Notes: generated by a model from the letters alone, not told the origin. A DNA stretch of 64,000 bases from Morella rubra (GCA_003952965.2 CM025855.1:18221638-18285637); one strand, 5' to 3'; counted from the stretch's first letter, positions 1-12,875 are shown. Translations and numbers: made by a program.

Positions 1-1270
1 GAGGGTGTGAACAATGTCGTAATAATCACGACTTAATATATGAGTCTAGACTGTATTGAGTAGTAACATGGCATATGTCTATCAAGAAATACCGCCTTTA
101 ATAAGAGAGAGAGTGAATGGTGTATATATGTTCACAGACAACAATATATATTAGCAATAATGAATCATAAGCTGTGAGACTGAGACAGAAAAAGAACAAA
201 TTGAGGGCGAGCATCGAAACAAAATAAAGAGAGGATTAGGAGTTTAGAGAGGAGCGACACGCCAATTGGAGTGTCGGCGAGACGTATGTCCACAGCGCCG
301 AAGGCTATTGCACTTCCTTGGCTGTCCTTCACTATCTCCAATAGTAAGTACACTCTTAGCTTTCAACCGGGTGTCTTAAGGAACTTTAAATACGTTTTGC
401 GAGTTCACGCTGTCAACTTCTCTCACCAAATCGCCAAAGCCCAAGGGATTGTCTTTCACACCTCTTGACAAGTAGGTACCTAAGTGGTTCACGCTTCAAC
501 TCCCTCACAAATCCCAAAACCCAAGGAATTCCTTCTAACACTTCCCCGGTAGGCGAACAAGCTTCACCCCAACATGCAAGTGTTTTTCAATATTATGGTA
601 ACAACAGGGAGAGCTCTAAGCCGAATATCAAAGTGGATAAGCTCACAACGTGGAATGCTCTCTAAGCTGAATTAGGCAAAGAAAGCTCAATAAAGTGCAA
701 GAAGAAAAGATTTTTGAATGAAACCTAAAGTTTGGCAAGTAGGAGCACAAGCTTTTCTTGGTAGATGCGGTTTTCCCACTTCTTCAAAGCACTTTCTCTC
801 AAGAAGTTAGGGCAGTTTGGATTGGATCTGAGAAAATGGTGTAGTTGTTCTCTTCTTCAAGAAATATTCTCTCTTTGGATGCTAGTGCGTTCAATGAGGA
901 ATCGAGCAAGAGACAAACGAGTTTGACAATTGGAGGTACTCGTTGGAATTTGCAAGGAAGTCACAATATGGATTTCTTGTGGACTTGGCTTTTAATCTTA
1001 GATGTTGCGATGAATGATCGAGCTTATTACACTTCAATTCTCCATCTTGTGCTTCTTATAGGCTCCCTAGGTCTTCGCGCAACCGTCTAGATGCAAGTTG
1101 GTTCATTTTACCGTTGAGAGGGGACCCAAGTAGTTTGTGAGATGACAGTAATTTTGACGATCTGGCGATCAATTCAGCACGGATGTTCTGGCAAAAACTA
1201 ACCACAAATGTGGTCACATTGGGTATGTGCGCTGAACTATATTTTATGGGCCAAGAATAAGAACCCTCGG
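1..1270. other. Intergenic stretch, nothing recognised
   Basis: No open frame here has recognisable motifs, intron structure or homology to a family I know. The open stretches are all under about 80 codons and look like chance. I see no tRNA, terminal repeats or target duplications. Confidence 0.6.
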
Positions 1271-1610
1271 GTGATAGAGTTCAGAGTGTGTCGACACCTT
1301 AGGTCCAAGGTCGACAACTTCTCAGATCTAGTCAAGAAGAAGTCAGTTTTGAGTAATGGGTCTGGAGCAGCAAAGCTCTTCCGGGAGTTTAGTTCAAGTG
1401 TGTGCGACATATCGCAACATTAGTCTAAGCTTGCTTTGAATGGCGAGAAAACCAAAACAGCTCCGGGTAGTAGTTCAGTGTGTCGGAACACTTAGTCAAT
1501 TTCGACAGCTTGTAATCCCACTAGGGGCTTAAAAAAAAAAAAACTTCATTTGAACTGCAGGAAGCAAACCTTCGGGAGTTAGTTCAATGTGTAGACACTT
1601 CCAACACTAA
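1270..1610. repeat. Degenerate tandem repeat of about 80-107 bp units
   Basis: A phrase of the type GGGAGTTTAGTTCAAGTGTG followed by a TCGACA-like block and an 'acacttagtc' block recurs at about 1,278, 1,383, 1,466 and 1,573. Spacing is about 105, 83 and 107 bp. Copies are diverged, with small indels. It may be part of a decayed retroelement leader or LTR, but no ends can be drawn. Confidence 0.55.
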
Positions 1611-1699
1611 GTCATAAAAAATGTTTTTTAACAACAACTATCCCAATTCAATGATTCTCAAAACCATTCAGAATAAAAAGATGACATTTACAAGAGCAA

Positions 1700-3454
1700 T
1701 TGAACATCAAGTAGCGTTGTAGAGAGTTTAATAAAAGAATTGAGAAACTTCGATACTTGACATAAATCCTTTTAAAAGAAAGGTTGACAATGTAAAATCT
1801 AAAGTCCCTAAAAACTTAGAAACTTTGTTATCATCAAAATCAATTAAAGATTGTTTCAAAAACAACCTTGGGCTAACAATATCATTTAAGTAATAATCAC
1901 ATTGTTTTAAGTTTTGGAGAATACCGTTCAAACATAAATATATCGTTGGAAAGTTAAAAAATAAGAAACAACACTGTTTCGCTATCTAAGCACTATTCGA
2001 ACAGACTTTAGATACTCATAAGAACGTTGTTTGATAACTAACAATGCCATTTAGATAAAAAAAAAAATTCACATTCGGACATATGAAAATAACATTTGAA
2101 CGGATATTTATGCGTGCAATTCATCCCACATCTTTTTTGGCGTTCCGTTCTAACATAATCAATAAAGTTCGAATAGATTCTCTTGTAGTTTTTGGACAAT
2201 GTTGGATCAACTTTTGTAATTCTCTCCATTAGTTTCCTCTGGATCTTAATATTGCTACAATGAGCAAACTATTAAGGGTCAGGACCTTTCATTTGGATTT
2301 GTCATGCAGAATGCAGAATGCAAAACTTTTAATTTTTCATAAAAAATAAAAAAAAATGTTTTTAACGTGTTCGAACAAGAACAATCCGTCCCGAACAATA
2401 TTAAACATGTTAGATCTAATCCTTCACTTGCATCAGCCCTGTCTGGGCCTTAACTTTTCCTAGCTGGGCATTGGAGAACCTTCTATGGGAATGACATCGA
2501 GTAGTTGTATAGGTAAGTTATATATATTTTTTATTCTGCACACTTTTCTATAGCAATTATTTTTTTCCAATAATTTAAGCGTTATATTAATTACAATTTC
2601 TGATTCAGGAAGACAAGGATGCAGGAAGAGTTGCAAAAAGTCTTGAAGCAGTTAGACCTACCAGCGACGGCCAAGATAGAATATTTGTTTTACACGTATT
2701 ATATTTTAATTATTTCGATGTTTTTCGAATATTATGATTAATTATTTAACATTACATTTTGTTAATAAATTCGTTATTTAATTTCTTTTTAAATAATTTT
2801 CTAGTGATTTTTTAAAATTAAAAAAAGCCAAAAGAAATCCGTTCCGACGTTACATGTTGTGTTCGGATGGTAGTGCAATTTGATGTTCAATCAAATTTGA
2901 ACGATTTATCAATTTCGTTCATTGACTGTTCGAACGCTACTTTTTAGCATTTTCGAACGCCCGCATTTGGATATCGAATAGATGTGACGCTAAGCATTAA
3001 AACGTAGACAAAACGTGTTCGGACGTGTGTTTTCAAATGTCTGAAACCGTTCAGATGTATTTGACGCAAAGCATTGCAACATTAAGAACGGTTACAAACG
3101 TCTTTTTTTATTGCATTTGAACGATTTTCGAAGCATCGAACATCAAATTATTGTTTGGGTTTGAACGGTTATTCTCATAATCGAACGGAGATAAATTTAC
3201 CATTGGATGTCGATCAAACGTTTCACATAAGCGTAGGAAGTCGTTCGAACATTTACTTCCGATGTCCCTTTGAAAGTGTTCAAATAGTAACGTTATTTTG
3301 GGATGAAAATCTGTCCGTCCCGAAAAGGTACTTTTTGGGACGGAACAAATTTTTCGTCTGAAAAAACATTTTGTAATGGGGTTGTTGGGACAGTTGGAGC
3401 AACAGACAGAATTCGTGTTTTTTTCCATTCCAAAAATTAAATTTTATTGTAGTG
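1700..3454. mobile_element. CACTA-type terminal fragment with TTCGAAC subterminal repeats
   Basis: The right end reads ATTTTATTGTAGTG at 3,441-3,454. On the other strand this is CACTACAATAAAAT, the canonical start of plant CACTA (En/Spm) elements. Inward from it lies a dense scatter of a short motif around GTTCGAACG and its variants (TTCGGACG, TTTGAACG) in both orientations from about 1,990 to 3,330, as expected for transposase-binding subterminal repeats. A near-perfect hairpin (CCGTCCCGAAAA / TTTTTGGGACGG) sits at 3,315-3,343. I could not find the left terminus or a matching 3-bp target duplication, so this is a truncated or internally scrambled copy. No transposase coding was recognised, and the left limit given is only where the motif cluster begins. 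Confidence 0.5.
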
Positions 3455-4135
3455 ATAGACCAAATTGTTTTACATTTTTCTAAACCAAAAATACAGTTGT
3501 AGAAAATTGTTTTGGCACGATGATTTTGCTAATCTTACATAAGCATTTACAATAGAGATTTGTTTCATAAAAAGCAAACTTCTGAAATAAGGTAATCTCT
3601 CTTAAAAAAGATTGCAAATGGTTTGTTATTTATCAAATCAAATGACGAGGTTATCATGTAACCTTGAAGCTAACATAAGTAATTAAAACAAAATAATGAT
3701 TATTTTACCTTGGGAAGACAATCCAATAATTAAGACCATTGAATAATGATCAAGTCAGTGTCTAAGAAAATATAAAAAATAAATCTAAAAATGAAGAATT
3801 TTCACTGTTAGTCCCTATACTATAGTAATTATGTGTCAATTTAAAATAGGTCCTAATTTTAATTTCGGCGTATTTGGAAACTGAAAAGAAAAGGCTACCC
3901 AAAAATAAATGATTTCCAAGGTCGATACTTATTCAGCAAAACATCTGAGAAGTGTACTGCATTTTTTAAGTCAATTTTTGTGTTCCTATGTAACTATGTT
4001 ATTACTATATGCAGGGACGAAGCCTAGATATTAGGGGAGACCACATAATTTTTAGGTGGATCAAAATGCAGAAGAAAAAAAAAAAATTTGTTTCAACTTT
4101 AACTTTTAAATAAATTCTTTTACACTTGAAACTCA
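3455..4135. other. AT-rich intergenic stretch
   Basis: No gene is seen. A phrase of the 'gtccctatactatagtaatt' kind near 3,810 resembles edges of plant MITEs or retroelement tails, but no inverted partner was found. Confidence 0.5.
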
Positions 4136-4139
4136 GTCT

Positions 4140-4530
4140 TAGACGTCTTGTTCAGAGACTCGAGAAGCTCCCTCTGTAAGATTTACACGGAGCGCATTCC
4201 TACGTTCAACCCTCTTTTGGGTGAGGCTCTTGCTGCTCTGGCAGCCTTGAGAATTGCTGGTGATTGCGGTTGGGAGGAGGTGGATTTTGAAACAGATTGC
4301 CAATCGCTTTGTCCTTATTCGTGTTGTAGTACTCTCCATCCATGCGAGGCTGCTTCCTTCAGCACCCTCAGTGGAAGTTCTCCTGGATATCCCTCGACGC
4401 CAGAATCATCCACCCCATCTCCTTGCCAAATGGGCGTTGTCGTCTTGCTCTTTTGGCTTTTATCTCGCTTTCTGTTGTTCCGGATCTTGCATTATACATT
4501 GAGATGTTGTTTCTTTTGAAAGAAAATTAA
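4140..4530 (+). mobile_element. LINE 3' end: RNase H-like domain fragment
   Basis: Translation of about 4,180-4,320 gives an RNase H-like stretch of the kind found at the C-terminus of plant L1-type LINE polyproteins: GEALAALAALRIA, then GWEEVDFETDCQSLC with the acidic E/D of the fold. Further on, in a different frame, comes the typical ending HLLAKWALS at about 4,410-4,440. The frame therefore changes inside the domain, so this is a dead relic. An A-rich tail (GAAAGAAAATTAAAAAAATC) follows at about 4,517-4,537, consistent with the 3' end of a 5'-truncated LINE. No target duplication was identified. Confidence 0.6.
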
Positions 4531-4539
4531 AAAAATCAA

Positions 4540-5700
4540 TAAGTTGTCTCGTTCCCATTGCCGGTTTCTTGGCTAGAGACTATCATAATAACTACCGCCA
4601 GGAAAATTGCCGACAACTTCTTGACTGGACTGGAATCATTAAAGATTTCTAATCCAATTTTGCTCGTATAAAATGCTCCAAGTTGTTTTAGACTGACCAG
4701 TAGAGGGAGAGTCTTGAACTTGTAAAGAAACTTATATCTAAAGAAGAAGTTGTACTTGGATCTCTCCTGAAATGGGGGCCACCTAGTATCTTCCCTGACT
4801 ATATGTGACTAAAGGATTTAACAAAACTCCGCAAATTAGAAAATTAGTAGATAGACCGATTCAATTGATAGAAGAAAGAACAAAACTTGTACCCAAACAA
4901 AGCCAAACATAAAGACGTAATTGCTGGTCAGGCTCCCCCAATCGTGGAGGAATCTTTTGAGCTAGAGGTGCACTTGATCCAATCAAAGTATTTACTTTTA
5001 CCTAGTCAAATTTTACTAACAACAACATAGATCGATTCAATTGAGTGTAGGAACCCCACAAATTAGCTGGCCAAACCCAAATTAGCACTAGCCAGTCATA
5101 ATATACAAATGACGGATTCTTTACTATTTAATACTATTTATATTAAATCTTACTATTTTAAACTATTGATGTATTTAGTTTTTCCTACAAGACAAGAAAT
5201 CCAAGATTATGGTGGTCATAATAAATAAAATGAAGCAGGTTTTTAGCTTTCCCATTAGGTTATATTCCTTCCTTTTGAGTCCAAATAATCCCCTTAGTTA
5301 CCTACCTCGTTACCCTTTTCCCGTTTAATGTGTCGCGAACAAGTCTTTTTGCTTTACCCACTCTCAGAATCCTAAGAAAGGGTCCAAATTGGGCAGCTTT
5401 ACTCTACCTGCATCGCGTGCTGCCACTTGGAGAACCAGAGATAGATCAGTTTTTGAGTCTTGCCCAGTCAGCTGATCACCCGCCCCGTTAGCAGAGTTTG
5501 AGCCTCCAAAACTACTACAAGAGAAGTTAGAACCCTCGTTGATACGCGCTTAAACAAGTCTTTAGTCACGACAGCATCTAAGCCCGGCTGAATCTAAAGT
5601 CCGCTATCTGTACCCGTCAATTACGATAAAAGTGGGCCCGAGATAGCATCCAATTGGCCGCCGGCTGACTTAGCCCAGCGGAAGCTAAAAAGAGCCGGTC
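4540..5700. other. Intergenic region upstream of the glutaredoxin-DEP-DUF547 gene
   Basis: No coding potential was recognised. The stretch is AT-rich to about 5,280 and becomes GC-richer toward the gene. It presumably holds the distal promoter. Confidence 0.5.
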
Positions 5701-5719
5701 TGTCTCAATGCCTTTGACC

Positions 5720-5927
5720 TCTCTTTTATAACTCCATAACCTTTTCGCACTATCAAAATATGCAGTATCCCATTCTCCTCTCACACTCTCCTTCTCCTCC
5801 ATAAACCCTCCCGATTTCATCGTTCTCCCGTTCCTTCCTTTCTCTTCTCTGCTATGGCTCCCTCTTCTTAGAGGGATTCAGTTTTTTTTTTCTTTGTTGT
5901 TTTTTTTCCTTTCTATTAGGAAGAGCG
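5720..5927 (+). promoter_or_regulatory. Probable core promoter and pyrimidine-rich 5' leader
   Basis: A TTTTATAACT box lies at about 5,724-5,733. It is followed by a C/T-rich leader (5,770-5,915) with repeated CTCCTTCTCC-like runs and a poly-T stretch just before the ATG at 5,928. This is the usual look of a plant 5' UTR. The TATA assignment is by position and sequence only. Confidence 0.35.
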
Positions 5928-8900
5928 ATGGAATCCCCAAATGTTGAGCGCCAGCACCAAAACCAGTCCGAGAATGGAGATTCAGCAGAGAATCCGAGAG
6001 AGGTTGAGACAATAATAAATGGTTCCGAAGGACACGTTTTGAATGGAAATGATGTTGGGGAAGGTCATACGAATAAGGCCGCGGCTTTAGAGTCCGCGAA
6101 ACTCGTCGACGGAGACGAATTCTCTGAGATAGAGATCCAGGCCAAGAAGACGGAAATACCCCATCCCCGAGAAGAAGAAGGAGTCGCTCGCGGCGACGTC
6201 AGCGAAACCTCTTCGTCGTCCATGAGCGACAAGTCCGGCGTCGACCCGAACGGTTCGAATAAAGTGGACGCCGAGCCACCTCATTCCGGCCTCCCTAGGC
6301 CAGAGCCGCCTTCAGGCATTGGTTCAAACGGGCCCGTATCGTTTCGCCGGTCGCAGTCGATGTCCGTGGACATGCCGTCGATCGGCAAGTTCATCCGCGA
6401 GAGGAGCAACAACTTCTCGGCGGCGATCGTAAAACGGCTGTCTTCTCTGAAGGAAAATAACAACGCGGACGATTCAAAAACTGCGGCGAACTCGGGCGAT
6501 GTCACCGAGTTCAGTCTCTCGGGCATGAAGGTAGTCGTGAAGCTGAAGAGCCACGTAGAGCACAAAGGCCGAATCAGCTTCTTCTCTCGGTCGAATTGCA
6601 GGGATTGCACCGCGGTCCGAAGGTTCTTCCGCGAGAAGGGATTGAAATTCATTGAAATCAACATCGACGTCTACCCTCAGAGAGAGCAAGAGCTCATAGA
6701 GAGGACTGGGAGCTCGACGGTACCGCAAATTTTCTTCAACGAGAAACTGTTTGGAGGTTTGGTAGCTTTGAATTCCCTGAGGAACAGTGGCGGGTTTGAC
6801 AAGAGGGTGAAGGAGATGTTAAGGAGCAAATGTCCCGAAGATGCGCCTGCACCGGCGGTTTATGGATTTGAAGATATCGCGGAGGAATGGACGGACGAGA
6901 TGAGCGGAATCATGAGGGTTTTACGGCAGAGATTGCCCATTCAGGACCGTCTGGTGAAGCTGAAGATCGTGAAAAACTGCTTCTCTGGGAGCGAGATGGT
7001 GGAGGCGCTCATTCAGCAATTGGACTGCGGCCGTAAGAAGGTACGATCACGCTTCTTAATCATCTGCCTCGCGGTGCATCATAGTCCGCGCGGGAGACCA
7101 TTTCTTAAACGGTGCACGTGACTTTTGTTCTTGTTGATTGGTTGAATTGAATTTGGAAAGTTTAATAAACTCCGTTGGTCGCTGACTTGCTCAAATCTAA
7201 GGAATAAAAAGGAAAAATTACTACAGTTTCCCAAGGAGTAGTTTTAGAATGACGATTATGCCCTTTTTCTTTATCTTTTTCGGAGACCCAAGAAAGTCTG
7301 TTGTTCGTTTTGGCGACATTAATGATGACGAACATGCGAGGCGCATGATAACGGTGGATAACAACCTCGTTTGCTGGAGGGAAATAAATGATTACGTTAA
7401 TTAATGGATTAGATTACATAAAAAGCAACAATATTTTATTTATTTTTTTACTTTTTTAAAAAAATAGTTCGGGAATTGATATTAGTATTTTTTACTTCTT
7501 GCGACTCTTTACTGCCGGCATTGCATATTCTCGTATAGAGTAATCCTGCTATGACTGATACTGCTCACGAGACTAGACGTTGATATTGAGACCTGCATAA
7601 AAGACTAGACCTGTGGAGGCAACTGTGATTCCTTTTTTTGGTTCCCGCTTTGCTGAAGGCGCGGATGCGATTTGGTTACCAGATCAAACCTACCGACGAA
7701 TGATATTTTATTCTTGTGGAAACATGGAGTATCCTACTTTGGCAGATGAACCTTCCCATATGGTTAGGACTATTTTGTCTGATTCTCATAGGTTTATGTG
7801 ATCGTTGCTGTTGATTGTTAGTTACCCAATCATGAAAATGTGCAATGACACGTTTATTGTAAAATTCCCAGGTCATTTTCGTGGGACCATGATGGATTAT
7901 TATACTGCCTCCTAGATTGATTTCTTGAATCTCCTGGTTTTGCAACTTGAAATCTAGGATTTTAATGTTTGAGGAGTCTTCAGACATCAGACACTTTAAG
8001 ATGTTAACTTCTCCACGTGATTAGAGGTTGAAGGTTGTAAAGGATGAAGGAAAAACAAGGGTGAAACTAGAAAAGCAGTCTCTGATTTTAGCCCAACAAG
8101 AATAAGCACCTAGATTTAGAAAAAATGAAAAAGGGTCCATGAATTTATCATTTTCCCAATAAGGAAGTCAGCTCTTTGGTATAGAATCTAGTCAGTTCCC
8201 TCGAGACTAGTTATCAAAAGAAAAAGTTACTTGTAATTACGTTACATGAATGTATGACCTATATATAGTTCATGCCACTATTGCCTTGAAGGAAGTAAGC
8301 ATGACATATTGGCTGCTTTATTCTTTTTCTCCTGTTTTCCTGGGTGCAGAAGAAGGGGAAGGGGATTGGGGGGGGATGTGGTTTGTGTTCTGGGAAGATC
8401 ATCCTTGTCAGAATGCTAAATGCAATTTGTAGTTCATATACAGTTGCATATTTTCAGAATGCTACATGGCCACTATCCTCTGATGTTTTAGTGCTCTTTC
8501 TATTTCATTTAGGCTGACTTGGTTGGATTTACCCACGCTAAATTTTATAGACCACAACTTTTTTGGGTTTAGTCAATTCTCACAAGTTCGAGAGATGCAG
8601 ACTTCCAATATTGTTCCACTTTCTCCAGTGGTGCAATTCGCTTTCAGCTTCTAATGTCATCATTACAGGCCTGGGCAGCAGGGATACCCACCCGAACTGT
8701 TCTTGGTACTTCTGACTGTTGATGTAAGCAGCTCAGCTAATAATCAACTCTAGGGAGAGAGAAGTAAAGTTAAGACAAGATGGGTTGAAGAAAACAAAAT
8801 TGAACTGATCATAGTTTTCTAACTGGATATCTTTGATACATTCCCTCTAATTTCTCTGATTTATTCCTTGCTCTTGATTGCCTTGGCAACCAAAAAAAGG

Positions 8901-11900
8901 AAATTGGAAAAAGAAGGAAAATGAGTACCGAGTTCAGCAAGTAGACCTAAAAGGGACCACTTGGATGTGATTCTAACCTTTTAACATTTTTCCATCTACT
9001 GGCCACTTATTTGCCTGTGCAACAGGGAGACACTCTACGATGACACGGGGAATCTTGATTCTTCTGATAATCCTGTCTAACAGTGGTGCAAAACTTTTCT
9101 AGCTTATTTTATAACTTCCGTTAAAATACTAAGCTGGGGACTTACTAATTACTAAGTAAATGATAAAATCCAAAGCTTGTCACTGAAGAGACACTAGCAG
9201 TGTGAAGAGAGTCACAGCCTTTAAGGTTTGTTGTTTCAAGATAAGGGTGCTTCCTTTATTTAAGTATCCTTTGACTGTACCAGTTAATATTAAGATTGTG
9301 ATGTATTGAATGACATCCAGAGAACATGTTTATATGGCATAGTAGGTTCGCAAACTTCAACTACCAAATTACTGATTTTAGGGATCAAGGAGTGCATGGA
9401 CTAATGTGGAATGTGGTGTAGTCATGATTCTTTGTTTTTCTTGTGCAGTCATGCTGAACTCGGTTTTTAATTGATGCACTTGCCATGTCAATCACTTCTC
9501 TGAAAAAAAGAAGCAAAAACCTATTTGAATTATTCCTTTCATCTGTCACATGAGATGTGTAGTGAATTGTATATTGCTGATGTAGGCTGTTGACATTGGA
9601 AAGCAGCTGGCCAGGAAGCATTTCATCAATCATGTTTTTGGGTAAGAATATTCCTTCTGCATTGAGTGAAACTAAGTGCTTAAAGTATATCTTTCAGTCT
9701 ACATTTTTCTTGATTGGCTACTTATTTTTGCATGGGCATTTTTAAGCATGAAATTTGAATGGTTCTTTAATGACAGTGGCCCAACAGCTATGATTTTTAC
9801 CAAGATAATGGCCATACTGGAGTCATATGCTTCTGATGACAGACACCGATTACATTCCAAGAATTTAGGAGGCTCCTCAATTTCCAATGGTTCCTATTCT
9901 CTCTATTAAATGAGTTTCAAATTTTGACTGCTGATGCCCACTAAGGCATGCTTTATGATTTGCCCAAGGAGACATGCATTACCACATGTATATTGCATGC
10001 CTGCCATATCCTCCCCAAGGAGCTCATGTCCTGCCATACTTGGATGTCATACAGACACCATCAGATTACAGGGATCAGCAAGTGAGCCTTTTCAGGTACA
10101 TCTCTTCCTCCATTTTTTCAATTCAATTCAATTGGTTCTCTCTTAAGCTTAAGCCCGCCTTCTATTTTGACTTTGAGTTTGCTTCCTGCTGAGATTTGAG
10201 ATGTTATGATCTATGATGACTATGCGCCCCCAACCTTTGACCACCAACCAAAACATTTGAAAACTACTGCTGGCTGGTTAAAGAATGCATCTTCTAGACA
10301 TGTCTTGGCTTCTTATCACATAATGGCTGCAAATACCAAGCCCTTATACTACAGAAGAAAAGAAGAAGAAGAAGATGTAATGAAAATTTGTCCCCAAGGA
10401 AAGGCTCAGTTTTGGATTGTGTTGTTCCTGACCCCGGAACTTAGGCTTACCATTTAACAGGAAAATTTCGACATTGGTGCCTTCCTAAACCAACTCTAAA
10501 TACATCACTTCGCTTTTTCGAAGTTGGGCTGTATCCCGTCTCCTTCAGTTGGTGTTTGTAAACCATTTAATCGTTTATATGGGCTTTAACCCTCTGGAAC
10601 ATGACATTTAGGAATGAGCCACAACAAAATCACGCCACCATTCATGATCATATGAGAAGTTTGTTCGAGCTTTCAGTATCATCTATATGTTGGAACATTT
10701 AAACTCTTGACAATGTTTAAGTGATAAATCAAACAGATATCACTGGCCCTGTAAAGTCTCTCTTTCCCTGATCTCCCCTATCATTGATGCTATGGTCATT
10801 GCAAATGTTTATGTTTCTTTTAGTTTTTTGTTACTGATAGTTGATTCATTTTGTTTTGGGGAATGCAATATGTCCTACAGTCATGAGATAAACTTGGAAA
10901 ACCTTGGATGACCATCAAGAATGCTAGAGTTAGGTTTTTCTTGATTTTTAATGGGCTGACTTGTTGTACTAAGGCTTGGGCCTTTTATTTTAGGTTTTCA
11001 GGACTTTAAGAGGTCTTACAAGCCTCTTAATGAAAGCCATCAAGTAGGGTTACGAAAATTGAGAATTAGGATTACAAAGTGAATAAGGAAATGGTTTTAC
11101 TATTTTAAGGGAATAAAAATACTCTATTACCCTCTTTTAAATATGGAAATCTTAATCAAATGAAGATTTTTTAAGTGGAGTCTAAGTCCTACCAGGTTTA
11201 GGTCTCTTTCCCTTAACTTGAAAACTCAAGAAAAACACATTTTAAACATCATTAAGCACTAAAAAGTAAGGATTACAATTGCTAATTAACCAAAACAAAC
11301 ACTAGGAAACGACTAAAATACCCCTGCGACTAGGGTAGTGGTGTACACTTCAACTCATAAATATTTGTTTGCATTCCATCTATTATTTCTTTGGTTGAAA
11401 GACCAGTAATTTTTGTGAACAAATTCTGGCCTTGGTAGACAAATGGTGTCCCCTCTCTTAGTAGGACGCTTCTGCATTGTATCCTTATTGGGGCTGCGTA
11501 TTTGTGGGGTTATGGATTCTACTATCATTTTGAAGATATCGTTGTTTTTTATTTCTTTTTGGGGTAAGTAGAAGATATCGTTGTTGATTGTATTGAAACG
11601 TGAATTTGAAATAGATCATTCACCCTGCAAATAAGGTATTTTTATAGGACAACATTTTATACTACAACATGGGTCACTTATGAAATGATGGATCCTTCCT
11701 AAATCAATTAGTAAATAAGCCTCTGGTAGGAGTTTTTCCTTCAATCTTTACAATGTACTTAAAGACGTTGTTACTTATTTATTGAGTCATGGTCACTTTA
11801 AAACAGTTTCTTTGTCCTCTTTCAAATGCAGGTATGTAAATTTGGCTCAAGAACTTCACCGGGTGAATTTGCTATCTCTTTCAGAAAATGAGAACCTAGC

Positions 11901-12875
11901 CTTCTTTTTGAACTTGTACAATGCCATGGTGATCCATGCGGTTATAAGAATAGGGTGCCCAGAGGGTGTAATTGATAGGAGATTCTTCTTTTCTGATTTC
12001 CAATATGTCATTGGAGGGTATCCCTATTCCCTTAATACAATTAATCATGGGATCCTCAGAAACAACAGGAGACCCCCTTACACCTTGGTCAAGCCCTTTG
12101 GCACCGGAGACAAGCGTTTGGAGGTAAATAATTTTAACTCACATCAATATGAAATATATATACAACTCAGTAAACCATACAAATGTTAGTCTTTTCTTCC
12201 GGCACTGATCTTTTTGTTTCTGAACCTTGTATAATATTGATGGCTTTAGTCTGTTGCCTGTACTACAATTAATATAGTACTTGATTAAGAGCTACCTATC
12301 TCCACTTGTTTTTGGTGATTTATTGCATTCTGATTAGATGGTGGATAAAATTGCTAACAACATTCAATAAAATGCCAGCTTGCCCTTGTGAAATTAAATC
12401 CATTGGTTCATTTTGGCCTCTGTAACGGGACAAGGTCAAGCCCAGCTGTCAGGTTCTTCTCACCCAATGGAGTTGAAGCTGAATTAAGATGTGCTACAAG
12501 AGAGTTCTTTCAAGGCGGTGGACTGGAGGTGGACCTGGAGAAGAGGACTGTGTATCTCACTCGAATTATGAAGTGGTGAGTGGTGAAGTGCTTTGATTTT
12601 TTCCATTCACTTTTATTTACAAATATGGTTAAACCGGGCCCTTAAAGGGTACTCTTGCGGGACTTTGTTGATTTCCTTGAACAGAATTCTCACATCCTTT
12701 GAAATTGTTTGTATCCTGCAGGTTCAGCGTGGATTTTGGAATTGAGAAGGAAATACTAAAGTGGATTCTCAATTACTTGGATGCAACTAAAGCAGGTCTC
12801 TTGACACATCTTTTGGGGGATGGTGGCTCTATAAATATTGTGTACCAGGACTACAATTGGTCTCTGAACTCTTGA
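5928..12875 (+). CDS. Glutaredoxin-DEP-DUF547 domain protein (multi-exon, internal segment unresolved)
   Basis: Recognised exons are 5,928-7,040 (371 codons, donor AAG|GTACG), 9,586-9,641, 11,832-12,123 (donor GAG|GTAAAT), 12,379-12,575 (donor TG|GTGAG) and 12,722-12,875 (stop TGA). Exon 1 starts at the first in-frame ATG after the leader. It has a low-complexity, Ser/Glu-rich N-terminus, then a glutaredoxin fold at about residues 213-300 with the redox motif SNCRDC (Cys about 224 and 227) and a TVPQIFF cis-proline segment. A DEP domain begins at about residue 325 and runs into exon 2 (AVDIGKQLARKHFINHVFG). The last three exons encode the DUF547 domain (LAFFLNLYNAMVIHAV, YVIGGYPYSLN, LCNGTRSSPAVRFF) and a family-typical C-terminus ending in DYNWSLNS. 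The family is plant-specific and its precise role is unknown; a redox or signalling scaffold is only inference. The sequence joining DEP to DUF547 is not cleanly present between 9,641 and 11,832, so the gene may be damaged or the assembly may have lost an exon. Confidence 0.85.
7041..9585 (+). other. Large first intron of the glutaredoxin-DEP-DUF547 gene
   Basis: It begins GTACG and ends GATGTAG just before the exon encoding AVDIGKQ. No nested gene or bounded transposon was recognised inside. Confidence 0.7.
9777..9890 (+). pseudogene. Eroded internal exon of the glutaredoxin-DEP-DUF547 gene
   Basis: After a usable acceptor (TGACAG at 9,771-9,776) the frame set by exon 2 continues as GGPTAMIFTKIMAILESYA and then SDDRHR. 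This matches the linker that precedes DUF547 in related proteins. Beyond about 9,850 that frame drifts and stops at 9,907-9,909. A different frame gives FQEFRRLLNF, which resembles the expected end of the exon. There is no GT donor at the expected place. The preceding family segment, which should read roughly like a conserved 'GNHFYRFLEHEP' stretch, is not found anywhere in the intron. This is either a genuinely decayed exon or a region with assembly indels. Confidence 0.55.
9900..11831 (+). other. Intronic region with no recognised exon
   Basis: This is the interval where the missing DEP-to-DUF547 linker exon should lie or have been lost. I read the three forward frames and found no convincing match. 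It ends with the acceptor AAATGCAG at 11,824-11,831. Confidence 0.55.

Noticed and set aside
6087-6728. Minus-strand open frames opposite exon 1 of the glutaredoxin-DEP-DUF547 gene
   Set aside because: They are shadows of the GC-richer coding exon on the other strand and show no family features.
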